In this document: piece by piece, positions 42,156 through 52,577 of the stretch
Position numbering within the stretch: position 1 is the stretch's first letter
Layout of the letters: each line of letters starts with the position of its first letter
NCBI GenBank assembly: GCA_001600495.1
Contig: BCKE01000059.1
Span: 137,575 to 201,574 of the forward strand
Direction of reading: 5' to 3'
Source: Pilasporangium apinafurcum
Lineage: Eukaryota > Oomycota > Peronosporomycetes > Pythiales > Pythiaceae
DNA: 64,000 nt
Notes under the pieces: model-generated
Seen by the model: the letters and a program-made list of their open reading frames with translations, nothing else
Told to the model about the DNA's origin: nothing
Databases searched by the model: none
Position numbers and translations under genes: made by a program

Positions 42156-44269
42156 ATGAATTGGGTCAACAGTTCGTTGCAGCTGGCTGGCAATCTCTTA
42201 GAGTCAGTGGATCAGCATGCTGCCATAACGTTGTCTGGTGCGAGTGACATACTGCAAGCCGTTCTTCTTTCGTGAGGGTTCAATAGCTCAACTGACATGG
42301 CTGTCACATCCAACAGGTACAGCGGAAGATGAGGACGAAGGTTTATTATCGTCCATTAAGCAGCGGATTAGCAAGAGCACCGTGCCCGAAGACAAAAATG
42401 AAGACGAAGAGAAGGAGGATGATAATATTAGTCGCGGCAGTATTCATGAAGAAGTGTTGAATGGGAAAACTTCGTCCACCACCATCCCTCTTCCAAGTGT
42501 AAGCAGCAGATTTCCATTTACCGGTGTATCATTTCACTTAGATGTATCTAACATTTGAATGTAATGCAGAGCGCGAGTACGACAGACGGCACATCTGTGG
42601 AGAGCATATCGAAGAGTACGCCTCCACATTCTGGTTCAGGCACCAGGTTGTCGAGTTTCGTCAGCGCAATCGCCACACCACCGAATAGTAATTCTGCGTT
42701 GTCGGAACAAGATCCTAGTCGATTACGTAAGGAAGTGGCACGACTAAAAGCAGATATACGCACAAAGGAGAAGCTGCTCGCGAAGACGCAGAAGAATTTG
42801 CAGGTGTGCGAAGAAGAGATAGAGGCGCTGGAGAGCGAATGCAAAGAGAAGATCGCGCAAGCGCGACTGGAGGTAAATTTACACCACCTTTGTATTTACG
42901 TTAAGTAGACCCATAATTGATGATATCCTGTGGGTTCTGCTTGATTGAATAGATGATCCAATTACAGCAAGACAAAGATACCAACGAACAGAATTTCGTC
43001 CAAGCATTAGAGCTCAAGGATACTCATATTCGAACTTTGAAAGAGGAGTTGGATGCTCTCGAATTGACAAAGATTCAACATACAGCAGAAATCGCCAAAT
43101 TAAAAGAGGCAGTAGCGAATGCAGTGGAATCAAAGGAGAATATATGGACCTCAGCTGCTTCTGCTTCAAATGAATCGGAACAACTAATTCAATCGCTGCG
43201 TGCCGAACTGCAAGAAACGTTGACAACTATGAACAACCTGAAAAGAGAATATGGAGACTCAAAGATGGCGATGTTTGTCCGACAGTCGCAGTTGGAGAAA
43301 ACAAATACAGAGTTGGTGACTAATATCGCCAATTTGGAGCGGGAGTTATCGAAATCAAAAGAACTCCTTGCTGCTGTGCACACATCTTCAGGAAACGCCA
43401 CCACACATGGTAACAGCTCTGGATTAGCGGTCAATGGATTCGGGGGCCAACCATCCTCTAGGAATAATGCTCTTTCATCTATTCAGGAAGACTATCGTCG
43501 TGTTCAACAAACGCTGGTGTTGACGAAGAAGGCGCTCCATGATGAGTCGCGAAAAAACGAAATCCAGAAACAAGAGGTACTAACATTGACTGATGAAGTC
43601 CAACATCTGAAGCAGGCGTTGGAAACCACTCACAAGACGGCATCAATACAGCTAGCTGCAAGTAATCAAGAGAAAGACGAATTGAAGACAAAACTGTCGC
43701 AACTGTTGGCTAATACAAATGCGACTGCAGCAGCGGAAAGCGAGTCTCGCATCCAGATGCTCACGAATCGGCTTATTGAGAAACAGGAAACAGTGGATGC
43801 ATTACGAACCAAGACCACAACTCTGGAAGTGCGGCTATTGGATGCACAGACAAGAGCAGAAAGTGCACAGGAAAGATTGGCTCAGATCGAGCGCAACGGA
43901 GGCATTGACGATATGGAAATGGCGACGCCCGTGGGTAAACAATCCGCCATAGGTATTCGTTCACGTCCAAATCGCATGGCGAACATGATCTCCCGTGTCG
44001 CGCCAGTAGTTGAACGCAGCTCGCGTGTCGTCACAGCATTGGATGTGCTGGACCGTTGGCTGCTCTTCCTCGGTCGCGTGTTTCTCAGCTACCCATTCGC
44101 TCGACTGGGGCTCATGTGCTACATCGCGTTGATCCATTTCTGGGTCTTTGTAATCCTTAGTTTCCACACCAGTCATTTGAACGAAGAGGTACAGCACACT
44201 GGTGATGATGCAGGGGCTAATACTGTGCCACATGGCGTTTTTCCTATGGAACCAGGAGTACTTCCTTAG
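42156..44269 (+). CDS. GOLGA5: Golgin-84-like coiled-coil membrane protein
   Basis: Exons 42156-42237, 42317-42498, 42570-42872 and 42953-44269; 627 residues. N-terminus MNWVNSSLQLAGNLLESVDQ resembles golgin-84 and plant golgin candidate starts (MxW ... AGxxLExVDQxAA). The middle is a long coiled coil (residues about 140-500; Leu heptads, KEELDALELTKIQHTAEIAK and similar). The C-terminus has a conserved basic stretch (RPNRMANMISRVAPVVERSS) and one membrane segment (ARLGLMCYIALIHFWVFVIL) with a short lumenal tail, as in golgin-84 and CASP. Tethers vesicles at Golgi rims by family. The 82-nt first exon is supported by phase and by the N-terminal homology. Confidence 0.85.
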
Positions 44270-44842
44270 TTGCTGGTGATCCATGATTTAAGGCAAGAGG
44301 CATAGTCCTGCTCTGTTAAGTTCGGCGATGGCCTTTACATAAGGCATGATATTTGATTAAGTAAGCTCACTTTGCAAGTGCGCAATACAATGCAATGATG
44401 ATGGCGTTGATGATTTTGCTTCTATTTGTTGGGTGTGGTTGCCACAAAGCGTTTGCATTGCGTTAATCTCTACTGGATTTGGATCTTCGTTCAGCTCACT
44501 ATGAGAATGTACTACAACATCGCAAGCACACGACTGAGACGGAGACTGATGACGCTGAAGAGTCAGTCGAGCGTCCCTCGTTTCGTTCTACATATGCAAA
44601 AATCCCCAATTTGACGACCGTGTGGTAACGTTCAGGCGCTCGAGATGGCTCGCACTCCAACTCTTGCGCTGACACGCCGGCCACTTGGCGTCGTCCTCTC
44701 TCATCCGCAGCGACCCTAGGCGTCTGCACTGTAACAATTCCTCACAGAGTGTTCCAACCGCACGCGCGCGCGCTCTCTTTCTGTCTCAGTCACCACGGCG
44801 TCACATTCCATTCCTCCACCTGCCGCCGACGCCTTCGCGTAC
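44270..44842. other. Intergenic, golgin-84 3' flank and promoter of the 44843 gene
   Basis: No coding frame is supported. The part just before 44843 is GC-richer and has repeated CATTCCATTCCTCC (44807-44820), similar to the CATTCC-type initiator of oomycete promoters. Confidence 0.4.
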
Positions 44843-45747
44843 ATGGAGATGAGCGATATCGGCCGCGCAATTGATACGACCAAGAGCTCTACCACCACGG
44901 ACGCAGAGATCGCATGGCTGCGTCGCTGCGTGCCCATCTTCGTGCAGCCACAAGTCGATATCGCCAACAAAAATGAACTAGTCAAGGTCTTTTTCGAGTT
45001 TGAGCGACAAGACGATACAGGGCTGCTCAATTGCAAGCTCTGCGTAGTGTTTGCGGGCGAATCATCGTATAACCGCCTGCAGGAACATCTAGAGAATACG
45101 ATCGCGACAATCTGCTACCGCACATTCAATCGCAGGACATACAAGCGCACGGCCGATATTAACTACATGGAGTATAGGTACGACTGACTACATCAAAGCG
45201 CATTGTCGTAGTTGGATTCTAATAGATTTTCTATGAATTTATTAGGAATATCGATCTTCGTCCAGACTCACCAATGCCTTGGGCAACGATCTTCAGTCAG
45301 GACCACGGTGGCGAGCAAAAGTGGTCACAGGGGAAGAAACGTGACGTGGGTAATTGGTTCTCACTCATGCACCACTACCGCGTGGAAACGTCCTATCATG
45401 AGTGGAAGAAGGATACCAACTCCCATCGCCCCTATATCTACCTCAACACGTGCAATCACATGATCGGTGAACATGACAACAACGAACGTATGGTTAAATA
45501 CGATTGGCGAGATTACCCTCTCCAGGCGGGGGATCCACAGGACGCGTTACTGTATGTGGTGGAGCACGTGCCGACAAAATTCAATCTCTACTCGTACATA
45601 TGTTGCTGGAGCGCGCGCAACGGTGGCGGCTGGTGCGACCGCCATCGCACAGGCAAAGTCACACGCAATGGAAAATCCATTATCGTCATTGAAAGTCCTA
45701 TCACAGGCGAGGTCTATGCACCTGTACATACCAGCAAAATCCTTTAA
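44843..45747 (+). CDS. Conserved-looking protein of unknown function
   Basis: Exons 44843-45177 and 45246-45747; phase 2 join; 278 residues. I do not recognise the family. Exon 1: VPIFVQPQVDIANKNELVKV and FFEFERQDDTGLLNCKLCVV. Exon 2 is rich in aromatic and His residues: GNWFSLMHHYRVETSYHEWK, PYIYLNTCNHMIG, WRDYPLQAGDPQDALLYVVE, YICCWSARNGGGWCDRHRTG. The ordered, Trp/Tyr/Cys-rich composition suggests a compact folded domain, possibly beta-rich, not a disordered protein. No signal peptide or membrane segment. Its stop lies 59 nt from the stop of the convergent RUN-RhoGAP-ELMO gene. Confidence 0.8.
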
Positions 45748-45806
45748 AGTCATGTTATGTGGAACAAATACAAACACGGTCCATTATCCAATTCATGCAC
45801 ACTAGA

Positions 45807-48752
45807 CTAATACGCTTGTGCAAGCTCAGTTGGCTCAGTTATCGCTGCTTTCAATGCTGTTGTTGGTTGTTCTTTCTTGACCACATGATCCATCTCATCT
45901 AGCATCATGTTTTCTTGAAGTGATGTACTTGGTGCTGGCAATTTCTGCTCGACTAAGAGATCACTCATCATTGACGATATCGACGACGACGATGAGGATA
46001 AAGACGCAGTTAGCATTTCATCTGCAATCCCAGGCGAATGCATAGCAGCGTGTTGCTCTCGCGCTTCCATCCACTTGGTCCACATGTCGTCCACCGTTTG
46101 AGGTGCTTGCTCCAAAAGCCACCCCATTTGCCGACGTGTCGAGTCCAGTACCGGCTGAAAGCCCATTTGCGTCGCGCCAGAGTGGATCCAGTGGAGATCC
46201 AATAGCATAAACGCCATGGAATGGAGTTTGTAAAAGGCGTTGGGATCATCAAAAATCTTCCAGAAGGGAGTTCGACTCACTCGTTCTGCGATGCGCATTT
46301 TTAAAACAGTCGTGGGAATGGTGGGGTCCGCTGAGTGCAGAACGAGTTTACTGCACGTATCTGGCGCTTCGTCCAACATTAACAGCTTCATCATCATCCG
46401 CATGACGTTGATACTCGCGACTGGGAACGGATAGCGATTACCACCAGCGACGGCGTTACGTTCCATCATGGCTTTAGCTTTCTCAGGGTATTCTTCAATG
46501 AAAAACACCAAACACTCCAAAGAGAGCAGTCCACCACCACGAAAACCTCCCAAAGGGCTTTCGGTGTGGAATCCACTCGCTTTCCAGCGTTCCGAAGCAA
46601 GCACAGCTTCAATATCTAATGTTGACAGATTGTCACTGTCCATAAGTGCAAGTTCTTCCTGCTCTGCTAGGAGCAGAACCTTCCAAAGTCGTTTCAAAAG
46701 CGTCACATGATTTGAATTGGTAATGTCAATGGGCTCTTCCATCTTGTAGCGAATGGTTTCCAGACACAATACTTTCTCCTGCATTTTCGCGCGTCTAACC
46801 ACCAATTCTTGTCGGAAATCACTCAGAATTTGCATGTGATTGCTAAAGAGCAGCTTTAGAACGTAGGAACTTTCCTCGGCATCACGTGTGGCGTGACGGA
46901 CCATTCTCTTTTCTGTCGCAAGACGCTGCTTCTCACTAAATGGGTACTCGTCCTCACTGGGAATCAAGCGGTAACGCACAGAGCTCGAACGTTGATAACC
47001 CACGGGATACTTGCGATAGCTCGCATCTTCATATTCGTGAAAACGAGAGCCATGTTTCTTCCGAAGCAAGAGTGGCGCAAAGGTGTTGGCGACAGAGTAG
47101 AGAGTCAACCCGTTCTTCTCTGCATGAACGGGCTCCAAGGCAGTCATGATCAAATGGCAAAGTCTTTCCAATGTCGGCTTCGATGACCATGGCAAATCAT
47201 TGACCAATACTTGCAGCAACATTATCTTTTCCTCTTCATTCATTCCATTGTCTGCTCGTCCACCACAGACCAGAAAATTCTCAAGTCGCTCTTCGGTCAG
47301 TATTGAGTCTGGAAGTTCCCATAGATACTGAAAGAGAATGGCTGTCACCTCGTGTGGATCCACAGCCATTTGCTTGTGAAAGCCACCCAATTCCTCAATC
47401 GTGTCACGAAGTTCTATCACATGGTCAGCCTCTAAATGCACTTGAAAGAGTCCTGGTGAGTCTAAATGTTCATAAAGGTAGCAAAAACAAGCCTCCACGA
47501 CATCAGGAATACCCATCGCAGTCTCAAATCGAGCCATTCCACTAAGAAACGGATTGCATAGGACGTCAAACAGGTCGGTGCCGAAGACATCATATACTGG
47601 GTACCCCAACTCCAAGAATCGCAGGACTGCCGTCGCGGCATCCTCGATCTTTTGCGTTTTGGCTGCCTGTTTCAGCACATCGGAAAGCGGATTTCCGCCT
47701 TTGAGTGAGTTGAATGCGCTGCGGATTTCATGATACGAGACCAACTTCTCCGCCAACAAAGTGGTATCATGATCTTCTTCACAAAGTCGCACGCGACCGC
47801 CAACCATATCTTCTGGGTCGATCAACTTAGGCGCTACCTTTTTGATCTTCTGTGCTTTTGGACGCGGTAGTGGCTTCAGGAACGGGAATGAATCAGGCGA
47901 GAGATCCAACCGGGGGTCGTCAATCACAAATGCAAACGAGAGCTCATCCAATCCCGAGAGCATACTAAGAAACATTTTCACCTCATCTCGTTGACGGAAG
48001 AGCGCAAACTCTGTGTAGTATGAGGCTAACAAATCCATATTAGTTTCCGATAGGATCATACTCATACATGACTGCAGCAAATGCATGTTAAGTGCTTGAC
48101 GAACAAACGCACGTGCCTTCCCTTCATCCGTGTTCACGTTTGTGAGGCTACTTGTCGAGCGAACAGCACCAAAAAAACCACGAATGTGGCGCGGTAGATC
48201 TGGTTCGACACTAGAAGTGACAACTTCGCACACATTTCTCTCTCCAGACACACTCGCGCGATGCATGGCACTCAGCAGTTGTTTCTGACGGATGGCCTCC
48301 ACACGTGTGCAGGTCCATTTGACTACTCCAAAGAATTTGACAGTTGCCTCTTCGTCTTTTTCCACTGGACGTAACCCATGCGTCATACAGCGATCAATAT
48401 GCATACAGAGTGTGTTGACAACAGGCAAAGCATCATTTAGAAGCAAGTTCTTTTGATCATCTGTGCTTTCCATCATGGCGGCTTGAGCTGGTGTCGAATC
48501 CGAGTCTTGACCCTCATGGGTCAGATCCATTGATAAACGCTTCGCCATGCCATTTGCAGTGGTTTTGCCCGAGAGAAAGAGCTGGAGTGCCTGGATGGAA
48601 TGCTCAAGATCTTCCAGAAGCACACTGCGCTTGCTCTTGGCGAGCATCTCCAGTTTGGTGTATTGACGTAAACGTTGCTGTTTCTCCAGTTCGGTCTCTT
48701 CTTCTGCTTCGCCGAGGATCATGTTGCCTAAGCGCGTGAAGAAGGACTCCAT
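45807..48752 (-). CDS. RUN-RhoGAP-ELMO fusion protein
   Basis: Single exon, 981 residues from MESFFTRLGNMILG (ATG 48752); an in-frame ATG at 49007 adds 85 low-quality residues and is probably 5' UTR. Residues about 100-282 fit a RUN domain (CMHIDRCMTHGLRPV, ARAFVRQALNMHLLQSC, SYYTEFALFRQRDE). Residues about 395-570 fit a RhoGAP domain (VVEACFCYLYEHLDSPGLFQ, LFQYLWELPDSIL, LYSVANTFAPLLL). Residues about 680-870 fit an ELMO domain (WKASGFHTESPLGGFRGGGL, YPFPVASINVMRMMMKLLML). The RhoGAP arginine finger (usual GLFR/GIFR) is Gln437, and the usual P-N-L is APLLL, so GAP catalysis is doubtful. ELMO domains act with DOCK or on Arf/Rac GTPases, and RUN domains bind Rab/Rap GTPases. A multi-GTPase scaffold is inferred. 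Confidence 0.85.
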   Translation of the reverse strand: MESFFTRLGNMILGEAEEETELEKQQRLRQYTKLEMLAKSKRSVLLEDLEHSIQALQLFLSGKTTANGMAKRLSMDLTHEGQDSDSTPAQAAMMESTDDQKNLLLNDALPVVNTLCMHIDRCMTHGLRPVEKDEEATVKFFGVVKWTCTRVEAIRQKQLLSAMHRASVSGERNVCEVVTSSVEPDLPRHIRGFFGAVRSTSSLTNVNTDEGKARAFVRQALNMHLLQSCMSMILSETNMDLLASYYTEFALFRQRDEVKMFLSMLSGLDELSFAFVIDDPRLDLSPDSFPFLKPLPRPKAQKIKKVAPKLIDPEDMVGGRVRLCEEDHDTTLLAEKLVSYHEIRSAFNSLKGGNPLSDVLKQAAKTQKIEDAATAVLRFLELGYPVYDVFGTDLFDVLCNPFLSGMARFETAMGIPDVVEACFCYLYEHLDSPGLFQVHLEADHVIELRDTIEELGGFHKQMAVDPHEVTAILFQYLWELPDSILTEERLENFLVCGGRADNGMNEEEKIMLLQVLVNDLPWSSKPTLERLCHLIMTALEPVHAEKNGLTLYSVANTFAPLLLRKKHGSRFHEYEDASYRKYPVGYQRSSSVRYRLIPSEDEYPFSEKQRLATEKRMVRHATRDAEESSYVLKLLFSNHMQILSDFRQELVVRRAKMQEKVLCLETIRYKMEEPIDITNSNHVTLLKRLWKVLLLAEQEELALMDSDNLSTLDIEAVLASERWKASGFHTESPLGGFRGGGLLSLECLVFFIEEYPEKAKAMMERNAVAGGNRYPFPVASINVMRMMMKLLMLDEAPDTCSKLVLHSADPTIPTTVLKMRIAERVSRTPFWKIFDDPNAFYKLHSMAFMLLDLHWIHSGATQMGFQPVLDSTRRQMGWLLEQAPQTVDDMWTKWMEAREQHAAMHSPGIADEMLTASLSSSSSSISSMMSDLLVEQKLPAPSTSLQENMMLDEMDHVVKKEQPTTALKAAITEPTELAQAY

Positions 48753-49050
48753 AGTGAGCGCTACTAGTGATTGCTTCTTGTTGTTGCTGCTACTATTGTT
48801 GTTGTAAGCAAAAGGAATGGAGAGGAGGAATGAGGAAAAATAGAGAGACTTGCACCTCTTCGCAAAATGGTTTCCATGCTTTTCAACGAAAGATCGCGAC
48901 GGTCTAGACACATAAATCTGACGCTTGTACTGACACATCCACGTAGGAACCGACGCATTACCGGTAGGAGGATACATGGCGATAGGTTGATGAGAAAGAA
49001 GAAGCAATTACCCAACTTGGGCAATCTTGACGTATATTTTGTGCATCGTG

Positions 49051-49590
49051 TCAATCGAACTGCTGTCGCATGACCATCTCTGTCTCGGACTTCCAGGCAC
49101 GAAAGTCGTTTCCAATACCTGCCTGACCTTTCAGTCGTTGTCCTTTGACTCGTTCTTTCGCATTTTTTTTCTCGCGTTTGGTTGAAGGAGGTTTTTCAGA
49201 CGCGGCGACTGGTGGAGGCCCTCGCTTCTTAGTAGAGGAAGCATGGACTTCGTCCCTGTCACGGGCGGCACGGACCTTGGATCTATTGCCTAGAGATTCG
49301 GTAGCAGATGTCTTGTCTTTCCTCATATCTTCCAAACGGTCAAACACTTTGACTGTGCGGATGGATGATGTAGCTTGCTTTGGTGCCAAAAATGACGCGC
49401 TTCCCTTCGTGACACTGGAAAGAATGCTGTCGGCAGAGGGTAGTAAAGTCACATTCTCTCCACTTTCCATAGCTACTGCTGTAGGTGTGTCTGTGGTATC
49501 CAATTGAACGCTCTGCTCTTGTTCTTCATCGTCATCACCACTCTCGCTGCTCCCACTGCTCTCGTATTCGTCGCCCAACAGAAACGACAT
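49051..49590 (-). CDS. Small conserved-type nuclear protein, unknown function
   Basis: Single exon, 179 residues, ATG at 49590. N-terminus MSFLLGDEYESSGSSESGDD is an acidic Ser-rich tract; the C-terminal half is basic (KREKKNAKERVKGQRLKGQ) and ends GIGNDFRAWKSETEMVMRQQ. The C-terminal block looks conserved rather than random, but I cannot name the family with confidence. Probably nuclear because of the Lys/Arg-rich stretches. Divergent from the TRIP4-like gene, with 101 nt between starts. Confidence 0.75.
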   Translation of the reverse strand: MSFLLGDEYESSGSSESGDDDEEQEQSVQLDTTDTPTAVAMESGENVTLLPSADSILSSVTKGSASFLAPKQATSSIRTVKVFDRLEDMRKDKTSATESLGNRSKVRAARDRDEVHASSTKKRGPPPVAASEKPPSTKREKKNAKERVKGQRLKGQAGIGNDFRAWKSETEMVMRQQFD

Positions 49591-49691
49591 GGTTTTGTCG
49601 GTTAAGTTCGGATTGGTTGGTAAACTCGAACTTATCGCGGCAATCGATCATTTTGTGTGACCATCGTTCACAATTGGGTTGAAAGCTAGCG

Positions 49692-50561
49692 ATGCAGTTG
49701 GACGAAGCTACGAAGACATGGCTGAAGAAGGAGCTGGTGAATGCACTTGGGTTCTCTGAGGTAGATGATATCGTTTTCTACATTACCAGCACCTTTAATA
49801 CGAAAGAAGAAATCGAGCCATACCTCACAGAGCTGCTAGGCATTGCACAGTCGCGTGCAGCAGCCATCAGCGCTCGCTTGCTAGGGTCCAAGCCGAAAAA
49901 AGAACGACATATCTCCAATCTCTCTGCTGCAGCCACGCCATTCTCTGCCTCCTCTGGGCTCGTTCCTGTACCAGCGGCGCCTAACTCACGTATCAAGCAG
50001 ACGAAAAGCAAGAAAACCACGAATGTGCTGAGTAGCCAAATCATTAATTGCCTCCGTTGCGGCAAGATCGAGTACAATGGTGGCCGTAAGTGCTTGTTCT
50101 GTGATACCGAATTACGGTATGAAGAGTTGAGTCCAGAGGAAATTGATCAGACCGCGCAAGCGCATATGGAGAAACTCGTTCTCTTCGATCAAACGAGTGC
50201 AGAGCGCACGACTGTAATCGATACAGAAGAGTTTTTCTACGACGAACAAGACGCCACGAAAGACGAGAATGGCAACCGCAAGCGACAGATCCAATTGAGT
50301 TTGGATGTAGAGAAGAAACAGTTTGTCATGACGTCTAATGACAATAGCAACGCACCACTGAATGGAGGAATCGGGCACATCAGCAGGAATCAGGACCTCA
50401 CAAAAGAGGCACGCGAATTATATGAAAGCATTCAGCGTACGCTGGAGAAACAGCAAGCAACGGAGAAGAAGGCACGTGAAGGAGCATTAAACACAGTAGA
50501 GCAATGTCATGAACAAAGCAATGCGGTCGTGGATGAGGAATACAATCTCCTGTACGTGTAA
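49692..50561 (+). CDS. TRIP4: TRIP4/ASC-1-like zinc-finger protein
   Basis: Single exon, 289 residues. N-terminal helical region MQLDEATKTWLKKELVNALG ... PYLTELLGIAQ, as in the ASC-1 family. The zinc-finger region INCLRCGKIEYNGGRKCLFC is followed by LVLFDQTSAERTTVIDTEEF, which matches the LLEFDRTSxRRTxVIDD block of human TRIP4. The usual upstream CxC-x(n)-H half of the C2HC5 finger is absent here; SKKTTNVLSSQI precedes INCLRC. TRIP4 scaffolds the ASC-1 complex (ASCC1-3) acting in transcription coactivation and splitting of collided ribosomes. C-terminal ASCH domain is missing, so this is the short form. The C-terminus is a charged helix. Confidence 0.82.
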   Translation: MQLDEATKTWLKKELVNALGFSEVDDIVFYITSTFNTKEEIEPYLTELLGIAQSRAAAISARLLGSKPKKERHISNLSAAATPFSASSGLVPVPAAPNSRIKQTKSKKTTNVLSSQIINCLRCGKIEYNGGRKCLFCDTELRYEELSPEEIDQTAQAHMEKLVLFDQTSAERTTVIDTEEFFYDEQDATKDENGNRKRQIQLSLDVEKKQFVMTSNDNSNAPLNGGIGHISRNQDLTKEARELYESIQRTLEKQQATEKKAREGALNTVEQCHEQSNAVVDEEYNLLYV

Positions 50562-51695
50562 TAGATCATCCCGTTAAAATAAAACAGCCATTGTAGGTAT
50601 CTACCCGACTCTTCCTGAAGAAATGCTTGACATCCTCATGCGAAATGTCATTTTGGTATCCAAGCGACCACTGCGACACGTTGGGTGGATGTGTCGTGAG
50701 GGATAATTTCCACACCCAGCGCCCGAATGTTCCGCTTCTCCGTTAAATTTCACATCGATGCACAATGCATTGGATCTGCCACATGCCTCTGGATTTTCGT
50801 CGGCATATGCTGTTCACAAATGAACAACCACCATTACGATATTCCGTCGTTTGGATGAATCCAAATTTAGATCTGACATATGTTCACAGTGTCTCTTTGC
50901 TGGTGTTTCTTGCGGATTTGGCGCATTGGCTATGTCAATTACGAATGGCTGAGAGGTGACAGGAGCTATAGCCATGCGGTTTCTAAATGCAACAAATGAT
51001 TCTAACAGGTAGTTTTTATGAAGCCGATGGCTGAGGATGATGCCAATAATGAGGTGGGAAATGTTGAGGAATTGGTAACATGTCGCGGTCGAGCTGTTGT
51101 CGTCATTGTCAGCCAACTTGTTTGACACGAAAGAGGAATCTCTGGTGTGGTTGTAACCATTAATTCTGAAGCGTATGTCTGGCTATTTCCTCTGCGGCAC
51201 AGTTTCGGACGTACGGATAGGAGAATAGAGCGATACAGGGTAACTAACGTGAAATATTTCATGTAATTTTGCTTACGTCAGTGGCAAGTTCTGATCCCAG
51301 ACTTGAAGTATGCAGTGTGGGAATTAGAGGTTTCACTGTAAGCACCATAGAGGAAGAAGCACGTACGTTCTCGTGTCAGAGAAAGAAAAAAAATCATCCT
51401 TCATTATCGCCTGGCGCACGTAGGACAAAGTGCACGCCGCTGACAGTGCAGCCGTATTGGATTATTTCGTATTGTAAACAATTCAGGCACAAAAAGACTC
51501 GTTGGTTATTTATTCTCTTGGTAATTTTCTCGCACACCACCCATCCTCATTTTGTTGCTGTTGCGAAGGGCCGGTGTGGAGTTGTGGTGCCTCTTTGGGT
51601 GAACGAGCGCAAACGAATGCGAACGGAGGAGCGTGAACACCATTTGGAGATTTGCAACTAACCGTCCAAGACTACTGTCTGCTTACACTATCAGA
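50562..51695. other. Intergenic, about 1.1 kb
   Basis: Several short frames on both strands, none with protein-like composition or a good start. Nothing else recognised. Confidence 0.5.
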
Positions 51696-51959
51696 ATGCC
51701 GATTACTGAGACACCTACCGCGACAGCGAATGCGAAGTCGAAGTGCCCCACAGATCCAAACGATCCGCTCTGGGCGTTTTACGCTTGCGACCAACAAGGC
51801 GACGACAGCGAAGATACAGAAGATGAACGAGAGACACAGGACTGGATCAAATTCCAACGCATGCGTGCACAGTTGCGCATGAACGAGTCTTGCCAACGGC
51901 AGAATGGCCGATCGGAGTCTGCAGCAGCGACGACCGAGCGAAAGGCGGCTTCGGCGTAG
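51696..51959 (+). CDS. Small hypothetical protein
   Basis: 87 residues from the ATG at 51696. The segment CPTDPNDPLWAFYACDQQGD followed by an acidic run and DWIKFQRMRAQLRMNESCQR looks like a genuine short conserved module: aromatic/proline segment, acidic linker, amphipathic helix. The ends are low-complexity. I do not recognise the family. Confidence 0.5.
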   Translation: MPITETPTATANAKSKCPTDPNDPLWAFYACDQQGDDSEDTEDERETQDWIKFQRMRAQLRMNESCQRQNGRSESAAATTERKAASA

Positions 51960-52577
51960 CAGCGCATCGAACTGCACCGAAATTAGAAAGAAAAACGAAC
52001 ACCTCGATTTTTTTTAGAAATGTACAATAGTAACTAATAATCAATTGAGAAATCATGTGGTGACGTGTCAAAGCTGTTGTAAATCATACGAGACATATTC
52101 TTTCACTCACTAGTCGCTTACCAGCCAAGTTCTTTCTTGAGTTGACAAGTCCGCCCTTGAGATTATGGACAGGGTCACTTTTGCTTGCATAAATAAAATG
52201 AAGCCTGAATGACTTGTGTAAGAAGATACGATCTGAGAGCGAACGTACATCCTTCGTTGTTATTGATACGATAGATATTCTAAACGTCCCTTTCAGCTTG
52301 TTTGGGCTTTCAGCCAGACGTTCTGCCCCGATTGATTCCATAGATCGTGGTCGCGCTTATGGAAATGTGCATGTGCAACAAGGACTTACCATATGCAGCT
52401 GCTGCTGACAACAGTGGACTAACATCATATGACATCTATTTACGAAATTAGTCCCATATTTTATCATTTAAAAGATATGATGTGGTCCACACGATGTCAC
52501 TCGATTTTTGTTGTGTTACCCTCAGTCAACTCAGGTTGGACGGACGAGACAGACGAAGAAGGAAGAAGGGTAACACC
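51960..52577. other. Intergenic, MFS gene 5' flank
   Basis: No gene supported. An in-frame extension upstream of the chosen MFS start (to an ATG at 52494) has a leader-like Arg/Lys-rich sequence, RRRRKKGNT, and could be translated, but is more likely untranslated leader. Confidence 0.4.

Noticed and set aside
48753-49007. Longer N-terminus for the RUN-RhoGAP-ELMO protein
   Set aside because: The extension has no protein-like pattern and ends in an Asn/Ser run just before MESFF; more likely 5' untranslated.
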